This document shows, piece after piece, positions 1-12,300 of a stretch of DNA of 64,000 bases; positions within the stretch are counted from its first letter, which is position 1; each line of letters opens with the position of its first letter. The notes under the pieces are model-generated. The model did no database searches. It saw only the letters and a program-made list of their open reading frames with translations, and was not told the origin of the DNA. The stretch lies in assembly GCA_964023275.1 (NCBI GenBank), contig OZ029914.1, positions 36,134,424 to 36,198,423 of the forward strand, in the 5' to 3' direction. The DNA is from Norana najaformis. Taxonomy: Eukaryota > Annelida > Clitellata > Crassiclitellata > Hormogastridae. Position numbers and translations under genes: made by a program.

Positions 1-660
1 CTCATTCCTTCGCCTCTGGCTTTCGATCGTCTCAGAGCTAGAAGCATAAGTGCGTTTGCACTTCCACCAAGGATTCCGATTGCAATAGCCGACGCCTCAA
101 AAGCAGCCATACTTCTTTCTTTACTCGAATGCAATTATATTTAATCGAAATATGCTAATGAATGACAGCGTTTTGGTTCGAATCAAAAGTATAATAGCCT
201 ACACGTTTGCGAATTATGATGCTCAAGTCTCCAGACTTGACATTTTAAAGTTTCGCACATTTCAGTATATACGCAGACGAATTAGACTTCCACGGCAATG
301 CTGTCGCAGCTCTTTGCACGTATACACTTCTTCTGACTGCAAATGGCTGGCTCACATGCCGACTGGCTGACTTGCTTCAGGTTGAGACATAGCTAATCTC
401 AGGAAAAAAACCTTTTCTTCAGCAGAAAACACAAAAGTCCTGTAGCCATTTGCCAAAGGCGAATCATGATGTAAATCATGACCTCTAATATAGATTCTGA
501 TTTTCAGCCATTTTCGACTAGAAAGAGATTCGCGGAGGAAATCGTTTTATTTGATGGCTGACAACTTGTTGCATTATACGTTGCCGGTGATTCCTTACAA
601 GTCATCTCAGCGTTAAAGCGCCGGTGACGTGATAGCGGCATAATGACCGATTGCTTCCGT
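1..660. other. Non-coding left flank, nothing recognised
   Basis: No open frame here resembles a known family, and the short frames lack splice context. It ends where similarity to units 2 and 3 begins, just before the ATGAATT at 664. The matching joints in the array (18669 and 33068) are preceded by a LINE relic, which is absent here, so this is probably the original flank of the duplicated segment. Confidence 0.5.
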
Positions 661-1584
661 GCAATGAATTCCGGTGTGTCAAGCGAAAATGACAATTTCT
701 TGTCAACTAATGTCACTAGTAATGATAGTCTTTTCCGGCTGTTAGATTGTTGTGTTTGCGATGCAGCTGAAAGTTCGTTCAACCTGAAGATCACGTACAG
801 GTATATGAGAGTTAATGTTGACAGAAGCATGCAGTAATAAGTGACCGTTTACCTTAACTTACCTGTATAGTCAGGGATGCACTGTAACTGTGTACTGTAT
901 ACCTGGGCAATTCCAGTCAGGTCAGTATACGTCACTATGATGGATACCGCTTGTGAATATCATCAAATGGTCTGGTCCTGCAGTGTGTGCTCTGCAACAG
1001 GCAGGCGTTGCCTTGGTCCTGTACTACGTGGTAGCTGGTACCTTGAAGTCCTAATAGCTATATGGAGACAGGTTCCGGATGGCCAACTTCAGCAGAAACC
1101 TCAGTAGTCCCCTGCCAGGAAACTAGTGCAACCGGCTCAGCTGATTCGTCACATACAGGTTGCTGGAAGTAAGATTGAACTGGTGGGAGGATTCACCTAC
1201 CTTGGGTCGAACGAGCCTGAAGTTCGATGTGGAATGGCAATTGGTCGTGACTGTATGAATTGCTTATTAGTATTATGAAGCCGTTGTTAAGCACGTGATA
1301 ATAAAGACACTTGAGTTAGAAACTGAAATCTTAGCCCTACAGAGCAAATTAACTTAGTAATTGACAGTCTGGAAGAAAGTAAAGCCGAAAATAAACGACA
1401 CAGCCGTGCAAAGATAAATGCTATGAACCGATAAAATGCTGTATATGTAATTACCGTAGCACTCCTTATTTTATCAACTTTGATAAAATCAAGAAATTCA
1501 TTAATTTTGGCTTGTTGATTTTACATGCCTATGCTATTACATTCTTCTGATAAATAAGCCTTAAGCTAAAAATTACTTATGAGT

Positions 1585-4288
1585 GTTGAGTCATCTGTGG
1601 TCGTTATATGACATCAAAAAATTAATTACCACTTTTTAAATTTCTTACCCCTGTATATTGTTATATGTTATAAAAAGGAAATAAAATCGAGACAAATGTA
1701 ATGCTATGACATGATTAAGAGGTGCCACGCTTATCACGAAGGTCTTGTTGCACTCTGCAAGCAAGTTGACATAGATCATGAAACAGGCCATAGTGATTTT
1801 ACTTATATTTTATAGATTGACATTGAAATTATGGCCTCAGTCAAACCATCTAAAGTAGTAACTCGCAAAAAACTGGTCTGGTTCAGCGGCCAACCAACTG
1901 GTACGATTAAAGGCATGAAGCTTCCATCACATGGAGATATTCTACGCCGTGTCTTCTACCTCATTAGAAACCAGAAGGTAACGGTGAAGGAGGCTTCAAG
2001 AAGTAATCAAATTCTGGCAGACTGCCCAAATACCAACCATGGCTGAATGCAATGCCATCCCAAAAGTGGAAAAAGAATACAACAACTGGCGTGCTCTGCA
2101 GAATGGCAATTATCGGCGTTCAAAACCACAGATTCAGAAAGAAAAGATGCTTGAAAACAAACTGAATGATCTGTTTGATATTGCTCATGCCAATGCCCTT
2201 GTACTTGTCACTATCGAAGAAGGCAAAAAGTTTCTCATGGCCCAACGGGAAAAAGGTAGAAGAGGGTATATGTCTAGAGAAGACCGACAGTTGGCTCTTA
2301 AGGAAGCTCGCAAACAGCAGATGAAAGAAGCATTTGAACGTCTCCAAATAAAGAACAAAGAAAAGACTGATCTGTTATCTTCCAACTGGTCTCTTCACAA
2401 ATTAGCAAGAGTAGCAGCACGGACGAAGATTATGAAATGTCATCTGCAACACCATTGGGTGCCAAAAAGAGGAAGCAAGGCAGGAAGGCCATAGTCACAC
2501 CCGATGTTGCTTCAGTACTTGATCGTACTCAGATTAGCGATCGAAAAGCGGTATACGTTCTCACAGCGGCAGCCTCCAGTCTTGGATGTGATACACAAGA
2601 ACTTGCTATCAACCGTAGCACTGTGCGTAGAACACGAGTAAACACAAGGATGCGCATTGCAGCCGACATTAAACAATTGTTCAATCCTCAGATTCCACTA
2701 AAGGTCCATTGGGACGGTGAAATTTTACCTGAATTATCGGGAGGCGACAAAGTTGAAAGGTTACCAGTGATTATTTCTGGAGCTGGAAGAACAAAACTGC
2801 TCGGTGTTTCCAAGCTGCCAGCAGGAACAGGTGAGGCAATGGCAGAAGCAGTGGTTGACTGCTTGGAAGACTGGAATATCAAAGACTGCGTTCAGGCAAT
2901 GTCATTTGATACAACCAGTAGCAATACTGGCTTTAATCTTGGAGCTTGTACACTCATCGAGTTAAAGATCCGGAGAAACTTATTCCATCTTGCATGATGC
3001 CATCACATAATGAAAATTGTTGCAGAAAAAGTTTTTGCTGCATGTGACATGCAGTCAACTGGTCCTGACATTCAGCTCTTTAAGCGTTTCCAGCAGCAAT
3101 GGCAATTTATAGACAAGGAACAGTACTAAACTCTTGGTGATTGGGTGGCAGACAATGAAGATATTATAATGTTTTGCAAAAAGCAGTTGGCGATATTACA
3201 GGCACGTGATGACTATTGGGAACTGTTAGAACTGAAAATCATCTACCTTGGTGGCATACCTACAAGAGGAATCTGCTTCACGCAGTCAGGAGCACTCCAT
3301 CGAGCCAGCAGGATGGCTCGTAAGCTATGGAATCAAGGTAACTCTATTCCAAGCACAGTTTGTCATGAGTAAACGTAAGCAAGCTGGTATTCAGAGATTT
3401 GCTATGTTTGAAGTCAAGGTTTATGTCCGCAGTGCTTTTTCAAGACACCTTTGGTACACGAGTGAAACGCTTATATTACTGTCATTTTTGACCCTGACAT
3501 CTCTGTTGCAGTCAAGCGCGAGATGGTAAATGCCTTGGAAAAAGAAGATTCAGATCACCATCCGAAACGGATAACTCTTAAGGGTGCTGCAACACTATGA
3601 GCGAAAAGACTTTCTGACTTCGTAACCAAATCTTCACGCCGTTTCTTTGAAGTTTTGAGTCTTCCAACAGAGTTTCTGCTAGTTGATCCACTCGAATGGA
3701 AAAAGCGACCTGACTACCAAGGTGCCATGGAGTTTGTTCGAACAATGAAGTCGTTAACGAATGTGCAGAAAGAAGAGTTGCGCTGAGGCAGAATTTCAAC
3801 AGTAATCTCACAAAGAATGAGGTCCAAAAACAGTTCCTACTACAGTTAGTGAAACGACACCAGTAAAAGTATCCAAATACACTGATGCAGACAATAACTA
3901 AGAACTCGCGACTGTATCAAAAGTATCAATGAGTTTTGCTTGTAAATCTCTCAGGAGACTGCATTATGTGCAACAGCACAAATTTATTTGAAAATCTATT
4001 TTGTTTATAGTCAATTAGGGAGTTTACAGATTCTTGTTATGATAAATAACTAATTACCTATTACAGTATTTCTTATAAGGTATATGACTTTTCTCGCTGA
4101 AGAAATTATGTTAACGGTGAATGCGAATTTTACTTACATTCCAAAGTTAATTACAAATACCAGCTTGTGACACCTCCTTAAAACATCCAATCAGCTCCCA
4201 AATTTTTATGTCATTTTCTTAACACAAAAATAAACACAGAAGGCTAAGATTTCCAAGTTTCCAACTATCACTTTTAAGCACCACCCTA
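1585..4288 (+). pseudogene. Decayed DNA-transposon transposase-like gene (unit 1 only)
   Basis: Units 2 and 3 continue without a break across this point, so about 2.7 kb was inserted in unit 1. Recognisable protein runs are at about 1831-2046, 2039-2494, 2437-2997 and, in pieces, to about 3905. They match a transposase-like family recurrent in invertebrate genomes, with the signatures VHWDG (about 2707), SFDTTSSNTG (about 2900), a LAC-HHI block and a C-terminal SRRFFEVL block. The frame shifts at about 2040 and 2440, and there are internal stops, for example a TGA at 2995-2997 in the LAC-HHI motif and a TAA at 3127-3129. I cannot name the superfamily with certainty; hAT-like is possible. No clean terminal inverted repeat was found: the right end reads about CACTAGGGTGGTGC on the minus strand and the left end does not match it. 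Confidence 0.7.
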
Positions 4289-4703
4289 GTGATGATGCAA
4301 AAAATGTCACTGCAACCAACATTCAATTTAGTTGTAGGCCTAAATCTTATTTACATTGCTGCATTCTATTTAAAAAATTAGTTAGATGTGTTGGCAAACG
4401 ATATACAAGCCACAATAATACACGCTAACAGAATAAATTTAAATGTACAAATGCAGGTAGTAGCATCTAAATAAGTGGTAAGCTATACCTGTTCGTGTGA
4501 TGTTGTTGCATTACGCAGGGATAAGCCAGGTGGATTAAGTGGATCGAAGCCTTAGTAATATAACACCAGAACATTGCATCTACGCTGTGCAGCTCCACAG
4601 AGGTCGGGTTCCACTCGTGATAAATCAATATGAACTCATTATATCGACTTTATCCAATTAACACTCGAATATTAATCAGTGAGTAATTTAATTTTTATCA
4701 AAA

Positions 4704-5385
4704 TTGAAGATACTTGTTCTGCTTCAAAAACGAGTTGTCCGCGTAATCTTAGGTAGATCTCCTTATTCTTCTTCGGAAAAGAATTTTCATGACCTTGATA
4801 TTTTGAAACTTGCTCAGATAAACAAATTACAGATTGGTGAATTTATGTATAGGTTCGCACATAACTTTATTCCTTATGCCTTCGCTGGTTATTTTTCATC
4901 CAATTTTGAGTACCACACTTATAATACCAGATCAAAGGACAATTATCATACAAGTTATGCACGTACAAACACTCGTTCATTTTCTATTAAATGCGCTGGT
5001 CCTTCTTTATGGAACAATTTATCTCATGACATTCGTACTCTGCCCAATATTAAATTATTTAAACATCATATACGCGCATATTTGAATGAACTAAATAAGT
5101 GAATTCATGCGAATTACTTCATTCTGTTAGTTAAGTTTTTTCGGTTCTTGTTACAAAGGTTCTTTTTGCTAAAGTCCAGTTGGACTAAAGGCCTGTTAAG
5201 TCATTTCAGTTTTGTCATTTCAAATAGCATTCTATGTGACGTAGGCGTCCCTAATAAGCGGAACATGGTTCTTTCTAGGATTGCCTGTTGCATCCCACAT
5301 GAATATTTTTTAAATGTAATCTGTTGTATACTGCTGTCTTTTTGTGGATAAATAAAATGAAAATGATGAATGAAATGAAAGAGGA
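4704..5385 (+). mobile_element. 5'-truncated LINE fragment, RT C-terminal region (unit 1 only)
   Basis: The open frame 4704-5102 (132 aa) has the usual tail of non-LTR reverse transcriptases downstream of the catalytic core: a block on RTNTRSFSIKCAGPSLWNNL followed by a short helix ending in YLNELNK. After the stop comes a 3' UTR ending in an A-rich tail of AATGAAATG-type repeats at about 5350-5385. Units 2 and 3 pass directly from TTTAATTTTAATCAAAAC to GGAAGAGAGTTGC (about 19880-19895 and 34280-34295), so they are empty sites. This is a typical 5'-truncated insertion. Confidence 0.8.
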
Positions 5386-5894
5386 GAGTTGCATGTAAAC
5401 ACCGAACATGGCTGCTTGGGTGAAATTCCTTTTATTCAAGAACGTTTGGCCTGATTCATCCAATCCGCAGCCTTTCCAGTTATCTCGACCTAAGCACGAC
5501 CCGCAACTGATCCTCTCTCTCAATCCTCTCTGGATTCCTGGTGACCGGATTTTCTTTCAGATTAATTTGTAAGGATACAGTTTGAGACTGTGAATTGTTA
5601 TTGGGCAAAAGTGGCGACAACTCACAAAATACACATCTTCAGTTTAATCAACTGAAGGCAATAGTAGACCAACAGCAACTTTTAAACATATGATTTCACG
5701 TTAGGTAGCTATTTCTAATAAGTGTTATTTAGCTACTTTTATTCGTTCAACTATTTCTAATAGTTAGGATAAATCTATGAAAGATGATCTGCTTTTGTCA
5801 ATCATCATGCAATAGCTTTAAAGTCACAGCCTTGGAAACGTCCTTTGCGTCTTTTGAAATCTCTAAAATGACTAGACGCGTTTTGATTCAAAGT

Positions 5895-8800
5895 CTACAA
5901 TTTATTTGGCGTTTGACCATCAGCTGATATTTCCCAATAGCTTGATCTGGGCTCATACTGATAAAGGAAACTTGAAGGCGGCGTTCCTGGCTTGGCTTGA
6001 AGTTCGCAGATGCATGAAGTTCCGTTGACCGTTGGTTTGCGCAGACAAAAAGCTGTGCATTGGTTATTCTGAGTGCAAGAATTCGAGCACTTCAGGACGC
6101 TGCATTCGCTGTTAGTTAGATTCTGTAGAACAGCTCCACTTGCGCACATGTCCGAAGCAACTTTCCTGAACTGGATCCAGTCATATTCAACTCTGACTTT
6201 GCGCTGCAGCTCTTTAATTCAACAGTTACAGGACCTCTCAGGTTAAGCAACTTAAGTATTTACTGACAAGGTTAAATCACATTTAATGGTATACATTATT
6301 TATCCTACGTTACAGGAATTCGACCGAGCTACCTATTTTTCTATATAGAAAATTAGCTTAGGCTTATTTGCTGCATGCACCCATGCTGATAACCTTCCAA
6401 AGTCGTGAAGACGATAAATCTAAACTTCCGTATAAAATATGATTATCTTACTATTTTATAAATAATTAGTTAAATAAAAGAACAAATATTAAAGAAATTG
6501 CTTACGCATAATAACACCTTATATCTGTAACGATTCAACATACTTCATCAATAAAAAAGTAGATGTTTTAATGACATATTGACTGTTCATTTCCCTGATC
6601 TATTTTTCCCAAATATAGGAAAATGACGTGAAAGAATTTCATAACAGGTATCAAAACTTATACAAACTTGTAACTCCGACGTAGTAACGGAATGGAACAG
6701 TCAATGTTCCCCCGACACGCACAGTGGCATGGTGAATTTCTATGGGCTGTTCCCTGTTGTAGACAATAAGTGATCCTTTTCCAATGTCCTTGCCGAAACC
6801 AAAGACGATCAACCCATTCTTCCACGAAACCCAGTAGTATCCTGGCGATCCAACATCTGGCGGCTTTGCATTTATTGTATAATAGTAAGCCACCACCGTT
6901 CCATTTCTAAATGAGTCAAAATGTAATTAACATCAATTCGAATAGGCAATGTTTAGGCATGTCTTAACTTTGCACTTAGGCTATTGTTGAAAGTTCATCT
7001 GGTATGATAATAATACAGATTTACACGTTTAACGGGATTTTATAAATTATTTAAATCTAGGTATTTCAAACTATCGACAGAGAATATTGTTAATGCTTTA
7101 GTGCCATGTATTTCTTATCCAAAGCAGAGTTGTGAAATGGCATACTTTCTTTTCGATGCTGCATAGACGCAAATAGAAAGTAGTTTTAACTATAAATAGG
7201 ACCTAAACCTATAGATAGGAGGAGGGAGCTCTGAAAACAGTCAATTAAAAGCCAAAACAGGAGCTAATTGTAATCTACTCAATCTGTTGAATTTAATTCA
7301 CATTTATGCTGCTCACTCATATATTCGGATTTGAGGAGGAGCGTATTCGATCTTGTAGCTAATCTGATTCGAAAGTAGAGCAATATATTTGAAGCTCTTG
7401 TAGTTATTCACTTGGAATTTAAACGACGTTCTTCCGACGAAAGTAGCTTTTAAGTCAACTACTTGAACTGTTCCAGATGGCGCAGGAAAGGTAACATCTG
7501 CGACAAATGATAACCTCAAGACAATTCAAAGAAGATGACGTTTAATCTCTTCAACTTGCATCCCATCCTCTGGGCCATTCTTTGCCTGATCATAATATCA
7601 CAAATGAATGAATAAGTGAATGTGTGCATGCAAATGTTATCAATAAACGAAGAAAGTGTGGAAGGAAATAAAGAATTGAGTATCAGTAACGTTGATATAG
7701 TGTTTGAGACAGCAACGAAACATTAACGGTTTGATGCACACAGAGAAAAGTAAGAGGCCAAGAAAACCTCTGCCAGCATACTTGTTTCGCAGATCTGTGT
7801 GTAAACATTTCTACTTCCTTGAAAGTACCTGCAACTACTCGATCAGGCTTAATTGCTTGAAATATATGCCTTCAGCCATTCCTTACAAGACTAAAGAGTT
7901 CAAATGTTAGTTTTTGTTAGGTTATGCAGCACATCATGTATGAAGCTGCAATACAAGGCGAGTATTTGAAAACAGTCCCTGAAAAATACCCCAAGATTCC
8001 CTATTTTCTTAGCAGCTTTAAAAAGTGTGTAAAGAGCGAATTTGAGAAATTCAAAGCTGGTGTTTTACCTTTGCAGATATTTGGATCGCAAACTAAAAGT
8101 TAATGAACACGATAACGTTGATTTAAAATAAATTGTAGAAACAATGAAAATTAGTAAATGCACATTGATCCGGGCAATACAACACGCTACATTTTTGCCT
8201 ACATCTCAGCGGAAAGCGAACGTTGATCCACTTTTCAGATTTGAATTTAGTGGAGTAACAGGTGTTTGAAATAGAACTCTGTAATTATACCTAGTAGGTA
8301 CATATGTCGAAAACTCTGACCTATTATTATTGCTAGATAGCCTACTTTGTGGGTTTTAGATGTAGCAATATTGATGTTAAAAAAGCGAGAGTGACAATTT
8401 TGAATTCTTCCCTGACTTATGACAGCTAATAGGATTTAAACAGTTTTCGTATTATAAATACTGGAATCGTTGATTTAATCTATAACTCAAAAACTGTGAA
8501 GGTTTTTTAAAGTTTTATTTATTACTAATTGTGCTTGATCTTCTAAGACTCGCAAAATCAAACTAGAAATATATGTATAAAATACGTGACCTATCGTCTT
8601 TACTGCAGTTAGAAAAAGTACACTAGCCATCCGATGACTTACTTATATCATTATCGAACACTTCTTGTAATGGTGAAGAGAATGCATTCTCTGTAGATAG
8701 AAGAGATAACAGCATAAAATAGACTATGTACATCAAAATGTATAAATTGTATACTTTCAGTACAAGATTTTCACCAAGTGATTGTAAAAGGACGTCGTGA

Positions 8801-9281
8801 GCTTCTTGTAGATTACTCCAGTTTTGCTAAGCTTGTGGCTGTGCCCTTAGTACCTCAACTTCCGTCTTTACATAAGCAGGGCCTTTAGAGTTTGACTTCC
8901 GGTTACTGAACACTGTAAGATCTGTTCAGTTTGCCTAATGACCTCTACAGTCACTAATGAAACTCGCTCATACTATTAGTTTCGATTCATCTGACCATGT
9001 TACAGAAATTGCAAGCTCGAGAGCGCTAGAAGATCTGGAAAAATTCTAAGAATTGTTTGAATATTCGAACGACTAAACTTCCATTCACACTCAGCTCAGT
9101 ACTCGAAAAGCACTAAGACAGTTGGCTTGATTGCTCACCTTGCAACACGCGTGGTTGGGTTAGAGCCTTAGCTAAAACATTTGCTGTGTAGAGACTTTGA
9201 TGAAGACCTAGACGCACATCTGCTCAACTCGTTCGATTTTTGCAGTCCTAAGGTGGTGGCGATTAACGAATACAGAAATAT

Positions 9282-9317
<36 letters not shown>

Positions 9318-12300
9318 CTCTGCCCAAAGACAGGTGCTTTGGCTTTATGCCAGCCGGGGATGAGATGAGTGGGGTGGCTTACCGTTGCCTTCCTTACAGA
9401 TAATTGTGAGTGAGCAACTTGTCCAAGATTGCTACGCAGTGGCTTGAGGCAGATTCGAACCCGCGACCCTCGTTTACGGGCCAGGGACCATACCACTACA
9501 CCACCGAATCCCACTAAAGAAATATTAACAATTAATAATTAATTAATAATAATTAATAATTATTGCATCAATACATTTTAAGGCTTACAATAATTTCTTA
9601 TTGAATCTTACCTGCGCTTTGATTGTAAGGAATTTTCCAATCGGCGGATGTACCAGTGTAGGAGCTGACAGCAACGGTTGACACATTTGCGATCCGGTCG
9701 TTTTCTGGGTAATAGAGCATCAGATTCTTTCCGGTTACGTTTCCAGTTCCGACGGCTATTGTTCCGTTTGTCCAAGAAATCCACAGCCAAACCGGTTCAG
9801 AGACATTTGACAAAGCTACTGTTAACCGACAGTTTGCAGCATGGTAGCACGAGTGACTGCAGGGCCTGTAATGCATATAATAATGATAGTCTCACAGATT
9901 CCGGTAAATAAATTCTAGCCATTCATATTTGACATATCAGTAATGGCGGTGCATATGTAGCAAGATTAAAGAAACGGAGAGAGCCTGGAGCTGGTCTACG
10001 AGACCCAGCCGACGGTTTCCACCTGGCCCTCTAGGTAAAGGAGCCGCAACTTCTGACGTAGGTCAGCCGGTGAGTCAAGGTCGAGGAGACGCCGACGCTC
10101 GGATCAGCGAAGCCCACGACGCAGGCGCCATCGAGGTAGACGACGGCGACGACGAAGAGGAAGGAGTTCGAGGTGCAGGATGTTCGTCCGATCCACATCG
10201 GAAGACCTCGCGGTCCATCGAAGAAACGTGGGCATAACGTTCTACACTTATGCAGACGCTGATTCAAGGTTGCTTCTTCACCACTGCGCTTAAAGACAAA
10301 ACCAAATGATGTGGAGGTGCGCTAAATCGAGTAGTTTCCAGCGTACCAGCCTGGACTCCACCACCTGCTCCAGTTCCACCACCATCAGCACCATCTACTT
10401 TCGGCCAACCAAGGCAGCCGGATCTCTTCGCACAACTGACCGCAACTGCCACAGGTGTTGTTGCTGGTTCAGCTGTTGGTCACAGAATTGGTGTTGCGAA
10501 GACAGACAGTGGTGGGCATTCAGAGAATGCTCCCCAGACAGAACAGGCGTACAGTCAACCCCAAAACACACAGAACCAGAACAACCCTTACCAGTTTGAA
10601 ACCAAACAATTCATGGACTGCGAACAGAACCCGCACGACACCATTCTCCGCCAGGGTTTCAATGAAGTCCTAAAGGACTGACGGATCCATTCCGGCGTAC
10701 CTATGTGACGCGCCAGGACGGCGGACTGATTCGATTTAAAGTTAATAATGATGACGATGATGATGATGAGAATAATAATAATAATAACATTATTAATAAT
10801 AATGATAATGATAATAATACTAATGCTACTACTGCTGCTACTGCTACTAATAATTATTAATTAATAATCTGGAATCTTATATAGCATCGTAATCGTTATG
10901 CACAAGTCGACATTACTCTGACTGTCTTGGTATTCAAGACAAACTTATTCTAATGCATAACAATGGCTCACCTGATAATGGTTTCTGTTGAATAAGCATT
11001 AAATTCGATTCCGTACATATTGTGAGTGTAATCACCCGCAGTTGTCACCAAATCAACAAGAGCAACTCCAGTTGACTTCACTTGAAAGACTAAACTTTGC
11101 CTTCCCTTCAGATTTACTCCAGTCTCAACAAGGGAATACCCGGTAGTGGTTTTACTGAAATAATCTTTTGAAACAGTGGCATCATATAATTAGTTTAATG
11201 TACTTGAGTATTCCCGATAACAATATTTGTTAATTCTCTCGGTTTTATGCAACACATGTTAATATAGGCTTACATGGCTCATATAGTGAGGCATGGAAAC
11301 CTGAATTAAAACAGTTTTTGTTATGCTGACAATCTCATAAATATAAAATTTGATATAGACAGCCTTGCATTTGTCCAGTTTCTGGATCTCTTCTCTTTAT
11401 CAGCTCCCTAAGATCGAAATTAAACTTAGTGCTGCAACTATGTGGCGACGCTAATGCTTAATTTATTATAATTGATAAGCAATCAACAGGCTAATTAAAA
11501 TTAATCACAAGTTTCCCCTCTCCATTGGCCATTCCCATATTTCTGGGAATTTTTACTGGACTATTCAGAATTGCAAATTCTGAACTTTAGTTTCTCTTTA
11601 AAGCAATATCGTTTGACGCCCAATATTCCATGAATGGACTAGATTTGATTAGAAAATAATATTTTAGATTACATTAATAGTTTCTTTACAGTTGTAGTCA
11701 CAGAGACGAATTTTATTTAGGCCTATACTGAATTGCGCATGGCAATAGTTATGTAAAGTTGGCTTTAAAATAACGGTTAAATATTATAACACTGCATAAA
11801 TACAATCATCGACCCTTATATTTGTCGTTAATCTGCTTTCTATTCACAACATTATCGTGTACCATTATGTCGACTCGTGCATCAAAAGTGAATCAATGTT
11901 AAACTCTAGGCATCTTAATTCTGCATCATTAGCAATATTTTTCGCAAAATATGCTATATTACTGTCCGACTCAGAAAACTCTATTCCACTGTGTTTTCTT
12001 GTGTAGCTGTTCTGGAGGAGATCTATGAGCTAAATTATGTAAAAGCAGCTTTTTCAGCCATAAATGGTAGCACAGATATACCTGAAGCCGCATTTCCAAG
12101 AGCATGGAAGAATTCTAAAATATTATTCACAGAATATTATAATTGATATTCTCATTAAAAATTGTATTACAGTAATGAAACAAGTAAATGGCAACAGACG
12201 TGAGACGAATTAAAAGAAAGGATCAAATTACTCCTTAAAGTATCAAATTACTCCTTAAAGTATCAAATTACTCCTTAAAGTATCAAATTACTCCTGAAGA

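Noticed and set aside
9263-9514. Minus-strand frame with a poly-His end
   Set aside because: It is the SINE body and its (ATC)n tail translated; no independent gene.
10031-10267. Minus-strand 78-aa frame, identical in units 1 and 2
   Set aside because: Antisense to the Arg-rich frame and preserved only because the insert is a recent duplicate; no family signature.
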